This document shows positions 23,971 to 32,538 of a DNA stretch of 64,000 nt, piece after piece. The stretch's first letter is position 1; every line of letters starts with the position of its first letter. A program made the translations under genes and the position numbers. This DNA comes from DATFDN01 sp035685165 (GTDB lineage Bacteria > Pseudomonadota > Alphaproteobacteria > Acetobacterales > Acetobacteraceae). Below the pieces are notes generated by a model that searched no databases, was not told where the DNA came from, and worked only from the letters and a program-made list of their open reading frames with translations. The stretch covers positions 434,001 to 498,000 of the forward strand of contig DASRBI010000008.1 of the NCBI GenBank assembly GCA_035685165.1, written 5' to 3'.

Positions 23971-25514
23971 TCCCTCGAAGGAGCCGCCGCCGCGAGCGCG
24001 GACTTGATGCCGGGCTCACTCGTCAGGAACGTCCGCAACGCCTCCTGCTGCCGCCGGCGCGCGGCCTGATCGTCGGAAGCGGCGAGGGTTTCCGGCGCCA
24101 CCGCGACCAGGACGACGGGCGCGCCGCCGCCGACCACGCTTGTCCAGGCGCGACGCAGGCGGAAACCGAGACCCGGTTCCACCTGATGCCCGTCCGCCCA
24201 CAACAGCGAGGCGGCAAGGGCGGGCGGTTTGGTGCCGACTGCGAGCAGCCAACGCAGGCCCCCCGCAATGACCGGGCGTGCCGCCACGTCCTCGACCTGG
24301 AGATCACCGAGATGCGCCCGCTCGGTCAGGATCGGGCCGGGCGGCATTCGGGAGCCGAAGACGACTGTCCGGACAACCAGTAGCTCGCCGGCGCAGCGGT
24401 ATGCCGCGGCGGCGGGGCGCGCGCCGCGTCCGCTTGCGGGCACTGTTGGCTTCGTCTCGGCGGCGATGCAGGGGGATTGCAGGTTGAACGCGATGCCCGC
24501 GGCCGGGGCCTGTTGCAGCCGGTCGAACGCATGGGCCAGCGCGGGGCCAACGCAGAGGAGCAGCACGACGGCGCCGGCGGTGAGCGCGGCGCGGCGTGGC
24601 GCTGTCGGGTCAAGGAGGGGCCGGGCCGCCGCGTCTGCCTCGGCCGAGGGGCGCCTGGCGTCCTCGCGGAACGGCAAGCCGAGTACGATCAGCAGCAGGA
24701 GGACCATCGAGAAGAAGATCCAGCCATAGAGGATGTGGTCGGTCTCAGCGGCTTGGGCGCTGCCAAGAATATGGCCAAGCGAGACGATCCCGAGCGCACG
24801 CAAGCCGTTGGCGATGATGGGAACGATCACCGAGACCGCGATGAACGCAGCGCGGCGCCATGGGCTGCGGTAGATCAGCAGAGCGTAGAGGCAGCCGAAG
24901 GCCGCGGCGGCGATGAGGAAGCGCAGCCCGGCGCACGCCTCGGCGATGATGAACGTGCCTTCGGGAATCTGGATCGTCAGTCCGTCCGTGTAGTTCGGGA
25001 TGCCGAACAGATCGAGCCCGTGCATGACGAAAGCGGCGGTGAACCGCTGCAATTCCGGGGTCAGGAATGCACCGAACGGGACCAGGAAGTAGAGGTAGAG
25101 GAGCGGGCCCGAGACCCGCCAGTAACTCCGCGGACCGAGCACGGCCAGGAACAGCACTTGCAACCCGGTCATGGCGACCAGTTGGCGTCCTTCCATGATC
25201 CCGACGCGCTCGGCTACCAGCCAGGCGAGCGAGAGCGGCAGGGCGAGGAGCGCGAAGGCAGGTGCGGGCTGCGGAGCGAAGCCGGCAAGCTCGGCGCGAC
25301 GGTCCCAAAGCAGGTAGACGACGATCGGGACGACCAGGAAGCAGTGATTATAGGCCGTGGACGAGACCCAGACCGCGACCGCGGATGCCGCCTCGGCGTG
25401 GAACACCAAGAGCAGGGCGAGAATGGCGGCGCCAAGGCAACCATAGGCGATCCAGGTGCCGCGCTCGGTGCTGCGGAGACGGGGCGGCGAGAGCGTCTGT
25501 TGGAGCACCGTCAC
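23967..25514 (-). CDS. xrtA: Exosortase A (XrtA) with EpsI-type C-terminal domain (515 aa)
   Basis: A membrane cysteine protease-like enzyme that recognises PEP-CTERM tails and is thought to cut and attach the proteins to the envelope. About eight membrane helices fill residues 20-280. The catalytic triad candidates are Cys194 in AEACAGLRFL, Arg239 in NGLRALGIV and His260 in DHILYGWIF. Residues 310-515 form a soluble EpsI-like domain, a fusion seen in XrtA systems. It lies inside the exopolysaccharide operon and overlaps the Nudix gene. A candidate substrate is encoded at 52621. Confidence 0.93.
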   Translation of the reverse strand: MTVLQQTLSPPRLRSTERGTWIAYGCLGAAILALLLVFHAEAASAVAVWVSSTAYNHCFLVVPIVVYLLWDRRAELAGFAPQPAPAFALLALPLSLAWLVAERVGIMEGRQLVAMTGLQVLFLAVLGPRSYWRVSGPLLYLYFLVPFGAFLTPELQRFTAAFVMHGLDLFGIPNYTDGLTIQIPEGTFIIAEACAGLRFLIAAAAFGCLYALLIYRSPWRRAAFIAVSVIVPIIANGLRALGIVSLGHILGSAQAAETDHILYGWIFFSMVLLLLIVLGLPFREDARRPSAEADAAARPLLDPTAPRRAALTAGAVVLLLCVGPALAHAFDRLQQAPAAGIAFNLQSPCIAAETKPTVPASGRGARPAAAAYRCAGELLVVRTVVFGSRMPPGPILTERAHLGDLQVEDVAARPVIAGGLRWLLAVGTKPPALAASLLWADGHQVEPGLGFRLRRAWTSVVGGGAPVVLVAVAPETLAASDDQAARRRQQEALRTFLTSEPGIKSALAAAAPSRE

Positions 25515-25529
25515 CTCGCCCTCCGCGGT

Positions 25530-26441
25530 TCAGGCCACCGCCGGCGCGTTTGCCCGCTCCGCCCGGTCCGGGTGCAGCTCGGCGAAGACCTCGTCCATCC
25601 GACCCCATGCGAAGGCGCCGAGCAAGCGGTCGAGCTTGTCCTTCATCCTGTGCAGGTTCGTGTAGTGACGCAAGCGCGAGCGCAGGCCGCACTCGGGGAT
25701 GCGGGGCTGGCCCGGGTCGATCTCCCACGGATGGAAGTAGAACACGCCGGCCCGCCCGGTCCGGTTGACCTGCCGCAGCGCCATCTGGAACGCGGGGTAA
25801 GGGAGCAGCCTGAAAAGGCCGCCGCCGGAGCAGGGGATGTTACGGCCAAACGCCCGCAGCGTCGTCATCGGGATCTCGACCAGCGCGCCGCCGGGAGGCC
25901 TGTATGGCAGGCGGGGCGCATCGGGCATTCCGTAGAGGTCGTGGCGGATCGGATTGACCGAGGAGCTGTACGCGTATCCTTCGCTTTCCAGGATCGCGAA
26001 GGCCCATTGGTTGCGGGCCCCGATGGAGAAGGTGGGGGCTCGGTAGCCGCGCACGGCCACTCCCCCGATGTCCTCCAAGGTGCGGCGCGCTCTCCCGACA
26101 TCGGCACGGAATTCCGGGGGATCCATCAGGTCCGCGCGCCGGTGGTCCCAACCGTGGCTTGCCAATTCGTGCCCGCAGGCGACGATCCGGCGCACAAGGC
26201 CAGGATGACGCGCGGCGATCCAGCCGAGGGTGAAGAACGTGGCACGTGCCCGGTGGCGATCGAACAAGGCGAGGATCGCCTCGACATTCGCCTCGACACG
26301 GGCGGGGAGAGACTCCCAGCTCTCCCTCGGAATGCGGTGCGCCAGAGCCTGCACTTGGAAATAATCCTCGACATCCACCGTCATCGCATTGCGGATGGGG
26401 TTGTCGAAGCCACGCCGCTCCGGCCGGAACGGGGCATTCAT
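25530..26441 (-). CDS. XrtA-associated polysaccharide deacetylase (303 aa)
   Basis: A NodB-type deacetylase of the group found in exosortase loci. The metal-binding motif TVDVEDYFQ sits at residues 21-29, and ATFFTLGWIA and ASHGWDHR follow in the expected order. The C-terminal third (FYFHPWEIDPGQPR and HYTNLHRMKDKLDRLL) belongs to the DUF3473-type extension of these proteins. It probably removes acetyl groups from a sugar polymer during export. Its start overlaps the stop of the ATPase gene (ATGA at 26438-26441). Confidence 0.9.
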   Translation of the reverse strand: MNAPFRPERRGFDNPIRNAMTVDVEDYFQVQALAHRIPRESWESLPARVEANVEAILALFDRHRARATFFTLGWIAARHPGLVRRIVACGHELASHGWDHRRADLMDPPEFRADVGRARRTLEDIGGVAVRGYRAPTFSIGARNQWAFAILESEGYAYSSSVNPIRHDLYGMPDAPRLPYRPPGGALVEIPMTTLRAFGRNIPCSGGGLFRLLPYPAFQMALRQVNRTGRAGVFYFHPWEIDPGQPRIPECGLRSRLRHYTNLHRMKDKLDRLLGAFAWGRMDEVFAELHPDRAERANAPAVA

Positions 26442-27418
26442 GCCGCGCTCTCGGCATAGGCGCTGAGCAGTCCGAGCAGGCGGTCGAGCGTGCGGCGCTG
26501 ACGGGCGAGCTGATCCTCAAGCGCAGCGAGCCGCGCCGTTGCGTCCTCCGACAGCGCCGCGGCGGCTGCCGGGATCGGCTCGGACTGCGGGGCGGCGCCA
26601 TTTGCCCCTAGGTCGCGGGCGAGTTCCGCCGCAACGTCATTCACGATCGGCGCCGTGAGTCGGTGCGCTTCCTCGAGCGCCCCATAGAGCAGGACGCGCG
26701 AGCAGAGCGTGTTGATGCGGCGGGGAATTCCTTGTGTGTGCGCGAAGATAGCCGCGAATGCGTCATCGTCCCACGACGGATCGCCGACCCAGCCGACCGT
26801 CCGCAAGCGATGCTCGATATAGCTCCGCGTCTCCGCCGCATCGAGCGGCCCGAGATGGTAGGAGGCCAGCACGCGCTGGCGGAGTTGATCGAGATCGCGG
26901 CTTGCCAGCATGTCGCGGAACTGCGGCTGTCCGAGCAGGATCATCTGCACGGATGCCCGCCCGCCGACCGTGATATTGGAGAGCATCCGCAGCTCTTCCA
27001 GCGCGGCGAGCGGCAGATTCTGCGCCTCGTCCACGATCAGTAGGCAGCGCCGGCCGAAGCGGTGGTGTTCGGCCACGGTCTGCTCGAAGCGGCGGAGCAA
27101 GGTTGCCTTGTCGCCGGCGGTGTCGCGCACGCCGAAGCTACCGACGACGAGGCGCAGCAGCTCCTCGCCGGAGACGAGCGTTGTAACGATGCGCGCGATC
27201 ACGAACGCGCCCGAGCCGAGCTGAGCGGTCAGCCGTTCGACGAGGGTGGTTTTGCCGGCGCCCACTTCCCCCGTGATGACGACAAAGCCCTCCTCCTGCG
27301 CGAGCCCGTACATCAGGTGCGAGATCGCCCTGGTGTGGCCGGTCGAGCCGAAGAAGAAGCGGTTGTCCGGCGTGAGGTTGAACGGCGGTCCGCTGAGCTT
27401 GTAAAACTGATGGTACAT
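26438..27418 (-). CDS. XrtA-associated ExeA-like ATPase (326 aa)
   Basis: An AAA-type ATPase of the ExeA/GspA-like group common in PEP-CTERM loci. It opens with MYHQFYKLSGPPFNLTPDNR, the family's typical start. Walker A is GEVGAGKTT at residues 50-58, and Walker B is LLIVDEAQNL. Arg-rich sensor segments (IPRRINTLCSR) follow. The last 60 residues form a probable coiled coil (LAALEDQLARQRRTLDRLLG). It probably works at the inner membrane in assembly of the polymer or its export, but its exact role is not established. It shares its first base with the last base of the next upstream gene. Confidence 0.9.
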   Translation of the reverse strand: MYHQFYKLSGPPFNLTPDNRFFFGSTGHTRAISHLMYGLAQEEGFVVITGEVGAGKTTLVERLTAQLGSGAFVIARIVTTLVSGEELLRLVVGSFGVRDTAGDKATLLRRFEQTVAEHHRFGRRCLLIVDEAQNLPLAALEELRMLSNITVGGRASVQMILLGQPQFRDMLASRDLDQLRQRVLASYHLGPLDAAETRSYIEHRLRTVGWVGDPSWDDDAFAAIFAHTQGIPRRINTLCSRVLLYGALEEAHRLTAPIVNDVAAELARDLGANGAAPQSEPIPAAAAALSEDATARLAALEDQLARQRRTLDRLLGLLSAYAESAA

Positions 27419-29214
27419 CAGAAGGTCTTCGTCACACCGAGCAGGAACAGGTTCGCGGTGAATGCCTGCGTCGAAAGCTGGGACTGACGGTCGAACAGCA
27501 GGTAGCGCGCGACGCCGATCAGGTTCTGCCCGAGCACATGCGCCACCCCGACCGAGAAGGCATAGGTCTTCTCATTGGTGTTCGACGGGGCCTGCACGTT
27601 GTTGATCTGCACGCTGGCGGCCGCGCCAATGACGGTGACTTCGGATAGCCGGTGCTGCCAGGATCCGACCAAGGTGTTCGAAACTTGGTTCAGCGGCACC
27701 TGGGTCGAGCCGGGTGCGGTTCCGATCGGCGTCTGGCCGTAATGCTGGAAGCTCAGCGCCAGCGTATCTATGTCGAACACGGTGATCATGGTCGCGCTCA
27801 GGGAATGGCTTTGATAGAGCGCCGTTTGCGAGTTCAGCAGCGAGCTCCCGAGCAGCAGCGGCGCGCCGGAGAGGCCGTTCACGCCGAATCCTGACTGATC
27901 GAAGCTGGCAAGTCCTAGCAGGTTTTGGACGTTCTGGAGATCGGTCGTAAGCCCAGTCCGGTAAGTCAGAGAGAAGCGCGTGCGGGCGGTTGCCACGTAA
28001 TAGGCGTTCGCCTGGAATCCGGTCTGGCCATTCTGATTGCCATAGGCAACGGTGATCCGGCTGTCCGGATTGGGGATATACTGAACCCCGACCTGCCAAA
28101 GCGCGCTGTCGACCGTGGTATGCTGGACAGTATTGAATTTGAGGTATTGATGCCCGAAGCCGACGTAGGGCAAGATCTGGCGATTGAAGGCATAGCCTAT
28201 GTAGTTGGCTTCGACATTGCTGCGCGCTCCATTGGTGACGCCGGTTCCCTGCGACGTCGCCGCGTTCACCAGCATGAGGTCGCGGATGCGCCCGAAATCA
28301 TCGCCGGTGAGGAACTGCGCGGTCGCCGCCTCAGTTGTGTCGCGCGACCAGGTCGGGGGGATCGTGCCCGGGATGAACGCGCTCGGGTTTTGGATGGTCG
28401 AGCTTTCGGTGGTCTCGCTGTAGCTGACCCCGGCCGACGCGGTGCCGAAGGTGCCGAAAGCGTGGGTGACGTATGGTGATATGTAGCCGCTGAGTAGCTG
28501 CGTCCGGTTCGAGCGTCCGAGGATCGCCGCTCCCGGGACCGTCGGGGCGGAGGTGACGACCGGCAGCGACAGGTCTTGGCCGGGCTGATCGGGGCTGTAT
28601 GGGGACTGGCCGTAGTAGCCTGTCAGGGAGGAGCCCAGTCCGCTCAGCGATCCGAGCCCCGCGAGCCCGCCATTGGTCGGAATCACCGTCGCCAGTGCGC
28701 GCGCGTTCAGGAACAGGGTGCCGGGCACGATTTCGGCCGTGCCGTTAGCTAGGAGGTTCTGGTTGACGCCGTTGGCGGAGCTGGTTCGTGCGTAGATCTG
28801 ACCGCTCGGCGCATACAACAGATTGAGGCGAACCCGGTCTTCATTCACCACCGCGTCGATGCGGGGCGTAATGACGGTGACGAGATCCGTCTTGGGGTCG
28901 CTTGAGGACTGGTTGACGTTGGTATCGAGGATCTCCGACCCGCTGATCGAGGGCAAGAAGATCACCGGCGGCTGGTTGGGCTGCGGCGCAAGATTGGGCG
29001 GCACCGCCGATCCGAAGAAGGAGGACGGGAGCCCGTTGACCAATCCCGGCGCGTTCGGAAAGCTCGGCAGGGGCGGGCTCGGTTCTGCGGGCCCCATGCC
29101 ATTGGTGTCCTCCGGAGTGGTCTGCGCCTCGGCTGTTACGGATGCGAGTATCGCGCCGCCGGCGGCGGCAAGCAGGCAGACGGCCAGGCAACAGGGCGCC
29201 GCCGCTTTCAGCAC
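27418..29214 (-). CDS. PEP-CTERM-system outer membrane protein, TIGR03016-like (598 aa)
   Basis: A probable beta-barrel outer-membrane protein of the type found only in exosortase loci. The N-terminus has a signal sequence (CLAVCLLAAAGGAILA, then AEAQTT). The body shows alternating polar and hydrophobic strands, many Asn, Gln, Ser, Thr and Tyr, and ends in FLLGVTKTF, with a terminal phenylalanine as expected for insertion by the BAM machinery. It may help the polysaccharide cross the outer membrane. Its length is in the family's usual range. Confidence 0.88.
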   Translation of the reverse strand: MLKAAAPCCLAVCLLAAAGGAILASVTAEAQTTPEDTNGMGPAEPSPPLPSFPNAPGLVNGLPSSFFGSAVPPNLAPQPNQPPVIFLPSISGSEILDTNVNQSSSDPKTDLVTVITPRIDAVVNEDRVRLNLLYAPSGQIYARTSSANGVNQNLLANGTAEIVPGTLFLNARALATVIPTNGGLAGLGSLSGLGSSLTGYYGQSPYSPDQPGQDLSLPVVTSAPTVPGAAILGRSNRTQLLSGYISPYVTHAFGTFGTASAGVSYSETTESSTIQNPSAFIPGTIPPTWSRDTTEAATAQFLTGDDFGRIRDLMLVNAATSQGTGVTNGARSNVEANYIGYAFNRQILPYVGFGHQYLKFNTVQHTTVDSALWQVGVQYIPNPDSRITVAYGNQNGQTGFQANAYYVATARTRFSLTYRTGLTTDLQNVQNLLGLASFDQSGFGVNGLSGAPLLLGSSLLNSQTALYQSHSLSATMITVFDIDTLALSFQHYGQTPIGTAPGSTQVPLNQVSNTLVGSWQHRLSEVTVIGAAASVQINNVQAPSNTNEKTYAFSVGVAHVLGQNLIGVARYLLFDRQSQLSTQAFTANLFLLGVTKTF

Positions 29215-29227
29215 GGGTGCGCCCTTC

Positions 29228-30103
29228 CTAGTGTTTATAGTTCGGATCGTAATAGCCGTAGCGGATGCTGCTGGCGGTGTGCCGCGACTTGTTCAGCAAC
29301 AGCCAGATATTCGGGCACTCATGCAGAAGCTCGAGCGCCTTCTCGAGCTCAGCCCGCTGCGTCCGCTCGGCCTCGACGACCACGATGATCTGTCCCACCA
29401 GCGCCGCGAGCGCAGAAGCATCGCCGAGAGCAAGGCACGGCGCCGTATCGATCAGCACCAGTCGCTCAGGGTGCTCGCGCGCAAAGCCCTGCACCAGAGC
29501 GCCGGTGTGGCGGCGGGACAGGAGATCGGTAGACCGGGTGCGGGACCGCCCGCTCGGCAGGAAGGACAGTCCCGGGAGCTCGGTCGGCACAATCATGCGC
29601 GCATGATCAAGGTCATCCGCCTCGGCGAGATCGAAGAGTCCGCTCGCCTCGCCAAGCCCGAATGTCATCGATAGCGAACGGTGCTTCATATCGGCGTCGA
29701 CGAGCAGGACCGGGTGATCGCCTTGGCGCGCGATCGACCCGGCAAGATTCAGCGCCGCGAAGCTCTTGCCCTCGCCGGGCCGAGCGCTTGTCACCATGAT
29801 CAGATTGAGCGGCGCGCCTTCGTACGGGCCGAGCGTCCCGAATGCGGTGCGCAGCACCGGACGCTGTGCAAGCCAGAGTTCCTCAACCGACATCTTGAGC
29901 TCCGTCCCGCCGGACACAAGCCCCGCCTTGCCGAGCAGTGCCATCGGAATAGCCGGCACGTCCGACGCCGGGGCCCCGAGCGGTGACGGCGGTACGCCGT
30001 GACGTGCCGGCCCCTCAGGAGGGGCGGGAGCAATGCGGCCAAGCGGGCCGCTCTGGCCCAGTTGCGCCGCGGCGCGCTCGATGAGATGCGATACGTCGGG
30101 CAT
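29228..30103 (-). CDS. XrtA-associated tyrosine autokinase (291 aa)
   Basis: A bacterial tyrosine kinase of the CpsD/CapB type. Walker A is ARPGEGKSF with Walker A' VLLVDADMKHRSL, and Walker B is LVLIDTAPCL. The C-terminal tail YGYYDPNYKH carries four tyrosines, the cluster that is autophosphorylated in such kinases. It needs the membrane protein encoded just upstream (30110-31627) as activator and together they set polymer chain length. The two genes are six bases apart. Confidence 0.92.
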   Translation of the reverse strand: MPDVSHLIERAAAQLGQSGPLGRIAPAPPEGPARHGVPPSPLGAPASDVPAIPMALLGKAGLVSGGTELKMSVEELWLAQRPVLRTAFGTLGPYEGAPLNLIMVTSARPGEGKSFAALNLAGSIARQGDHPVLLVDADMKHRSLSMTFGLGEASGLFDLAEADDLDHARMIVPTELPGLSFLPSGRSRTRSTDLLSRRHTGALVQGFAREHPERLVLIDTAPCLALGDASALAALVGQIIVVVEAERTQRAELEKALELLHECPNIWLLLNKSRHTASSIRYGYYDPNYKH

Positions 30104-30109
30104 GATAGA

Positions 30110-31627
30110 TTAAACCGTTCCGAGCGTAAAGAGATAGACCATCCCGCCATAGGCGGCGATCAGCAGCACCAGCGCGGCGGCAAATTGTACGATGGACAGG
30201 GCGAGGCGGGCACGCAGTCGGCGGCCGATGGCGGAAATCGACCCCAGCACGGGCGCGCCGATGTCCCGCAACTCCTCGGAAGAAGCGAACGAGCGGTCGA
30301 TCACCACGACCGCCGCCGCCGCGCCGATGCCGGCGAGAATCCCGATGACGAGCACCCCGGATATTATCAACAGGCGGTTGGGGCCGTACGGCACGAGCGG
30401 GATCTGCGGCGGATCGACGACGCGAAGGTGAACTTTGTCGGCCTGGGTGTCCGCTGCCTGCGAGAGGTTCGCCGATTGCAGGCGCTCCACCAAATCATCG
30501 TAGTTCTTTTTGAGGATGTCGTAATCGCGGTTCATGCCCTGATACTGGGCCATCAGCGTCGGACGCTCCTGCAGGATCTTCTGGATCCGATCCAGGTTCC
30601 GCTGCGCGTCCGCAAGCTGCTGTTTGCGGGACGCGATTTCGACCTGCGTGTCGAGCAGACGCATCGTAAGCTGGGTGTGCAGCTCGGGGCTACCGCCGCG
30701 CACGCCGCCGGGACCGCCGCCTGCCGTCTTACGAAGCTGCTCCACCAGCTTCTTTTGAGCGATCACCCCGGGATAGTCATCGGTGTAGATCGTCTGCATC
30801 TCGCGCAGCCGTAGCTCCGCTTGAGCCAGCGACTGCTCGCCACTGCCGATGTCGCCTGCGCCTCCGGCAGCGAGTCTAGGAGGCGGCGCGCCGTTGGGAA
30901 ATATCTTCGCGATCTCCGCCTGGATGGTCTTTTCCTTACCTTCCGCCTCCTGCAAGGCGATCTTGGCCTTGTCGACCTCGGCACGCGCGCCGTCCACGCT
31001 GGTCGCGGCGGAACCGCCATTGTCGAGTGGCAGGACCGCCGCATACTCGGAATGGAACTGGGCCCGGCGCTGCTCCACCGCCCGCAGCTGCTGCTCGTAA
31101 GAGGCGATTTGCTGACGCAGAAATACCTGCGCGTTCTCCATGTCGCGACGTTTGCTGGCGGTCGCGCTCTCGGTGAAGATCGACAGCAAACTCTGAACGA
31201 CATCACGCGCGAGCCGGGGATTGGTGTTCCGGTAGGTGATGCTGAACAGGTTTTTCTGCTCGGACTTGATGGTGATCTGCTTCGCGAGGTCAGCTTCGAG
31301 CAGCTCCCGCTCGGTAGGGGTGGTCGCCGACAAGCCGAGATCGGTCTTGGCGATCACGGTATCCAGGTTCGGCCGGCTCAGCAGCGTCTGCTGCAGGATC
31401 GCGAGCTGCTGATCGGATGAGGCCTCGACGGCCAGCCCCTTCAGCAGCGGTGTCAGCACCACGTCGGCATCGACATAGAGGCGCGCGCTCGACTGATAGC
31501 TGTTCGGGATGAATCGCTGTCCCAGCCAGCCCAGGCCGCACACGGCCCAGGCGACCGCGAGGCCAAGCCAGCGCCGGCGCCAGGCGGCACGGCCATACTT
31601 TCGCAGCAGCTCGAGCGTCTGCTCCAT
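30110..31627 (-). CDS. XrtA-system polysaccharide chain-length determinant (505 aa)
   Basis: A Wzz/GNVR-type inner-membrane protein. A membrane segment near residues 20-35 and two more near 425 and 485 enclose a long periplasmic region rich in coiled coils (QQIASYEQQLRAVEQRRAQ; AEVDKAKIALQEAEGKEK). The second membrane segment is followed by VVVIDRSF, as in Wzz proteins linked to a separate kinase. It controls chain length and activates the autokinase coded downstream. It follows the export lipoprotein gene with 10 bases between. Confidence 0.92.
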   Translation of the reverse strand: MEQTLELLRKYGRAAWRRRWLGLAVAWAVCGLGWLGQRFIPNSYQSSARLYVDADVVLTPLLKGLAVEASSDQQLAILQQTLLSRPNLDTVIAKTDLGLSATTPTERELLEADLAKQITIKSEQKNLFSITYRNTNPRLARDVVQSLLSIFTESATASKRRDMENAQVFLRQQIASYEQQLRAVEQRRAQFHSEYAAVLPLDNGGSAATSVDGARAEVDKAKIALQEAEGKEKTIQAEIAKIFPNGAPPPRLAAGGAGDIGSGEQSLAQAELRLREMQTIYTDDYPGVIAQKKLVEQLRKTAGGGPGGVRGGSPELHTQLTMRLLDTQVEIASRKQQLADAQRNLDRIQKILQERPTLMAQYQGMNRDYDILKKNYDDLVERLQSANLSQAADTQADKVHLRVVDPPQIPLVPYGPNRLLIISGVLVIGILAGIGAAAAVVVIDRSFASSEELRDIGAPVLGSISAIGRRLRARLALSIVQFAAALVLLIAAYGGMVYLFTLGTV

Positions 31628-31637
31628 AGCCGCCTCC

Positions 31638-32261
31638 TCAGAACCAGGTCTGCGGGATGATCAACGTGTCGCCCGGCTGCATCATCACGTTCTGGCTGAT
31701 ATCCCCGTCCTTGATCAAATCGGACAGGTGGACGTGGATGATCTCTTCCTTGCCATTGGGTTCGCGGCGCACGATCACCGCGCGGTTGCCGGCCGCATAC
31801 TTGGTCAGGCCCTTTGTTGCGATCATGACGTCCAGCAACGACAGGTGATTGCGATACGGGATTGCCTGCGGCTCCACCGCTTCCCCGACCACCTTCACCT
31901 GGCGATCAAGCGGCCCGACGAAGCTTTTAACCGTAACGGTCACGATCGGATCGCGCACATACTTGCTGAGCTGCTGACTGATCTCGGCGGCCAGTTGCTT
32001 CGGCGTCCGCCCGGATGCCGCCACGTCCTGCACGAGCGGCATCGAAATCTTGCCGTCGGGGCGCACCGGCACCGCCGCCTCGGAAAGCTCGGGGGAGCGG
32101 TAAACGAAAATCTCGAGCACGTCGCCCGCGCCGATGACGTAGTCCTGCGTCTCGCTGCCGGCGGCAGGGGCAGGCGGTGTGGCCGGGGGCGCGCACGCCG
32201 TGCCGGCCACGGCGAACAGAAGCAGGGAGGCGGCAAGGACGGGGGCGGTCCGAACTGTCAT
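31638..32261 (-). CDS. XrtA-system polysaccharide export lipoprotein (207 aa)
   Basis: A Wza-type export protein. The N-terminus MTVRTAPVLAASLLLFAVAG leads to a Cys in TACAPP, a likely lipobox. The first export domain starts at YVIGAGDVLEIFVYRSPELS, and a SLBB-like part follows (QVKVVGEAVEPQAIPYRNHL). It ends with MQPGDTLIIPQTWF, the usual family terminus. The start at 32261 was chosen because it gives the signal; a start at 32309 would add a non-signal leader. It is the first gene of the eight-gene XrtA operon. Confidence 0.9.
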   Translation of the reverse strand: MTVRTAPVLAASLLLFAVAGTACAPPATPPAPAAGSETQDYVIGAGDVLEIFVYRSPELSEAAVPVRPDGKISMPLVQDVAASGRTPKQLAAEISQQLSKYVRDPIVTVTVKSFVGPLDRQVKVVGEAVEPQAIPYRNHLSLLDVMIATKGLTKYAAGNRAVIVRREPNGKEEIIHVHLSDLIKDGDISQNVMMQPGDTLIIPQTWF

Positions 32262-32538
32262 CTTATTTCCACAAGCCAATGCTGCCCTAACGGCGAGGGA
32301 AGGCGGCACACCTGCGGGATTCCGACCGCCTGCGAAAGGTACAGGCCAGTACCGACAGCGTGAGGCCCCGACAATTGGCTCATTGCCCGAACTGAGCCTC
32401 TAAGACAAGCATTAAAGATAGCTTGACGCCGGCCCAGAAAAAGCGATTCTTGCGTCGATCGAACCGGGTGGGTATGGGTCGATCCAGCGTGGGTCGCAAA
32501 CGCGCCCTTGAATGCTTAAGGCTTTGTAAGTCGGGGGC
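32262..32538. promoter_or_regulatory. Divergent control region of the XrtA locus
   Basis: This 277-base gap separates the minus-strand XrtA operon from the plus-strand glycosyltransferase gene and is less GC-rich in its centre. The best plus-strand promoter match is TTGACG (32423-32428), 16 bases, GATTCT (32445-32450). Repeats of GGGTCG occur near 32470-32500. I searched for sigma-54 GG/GC elements and found none at the proper spacing. Confidence 0.35.
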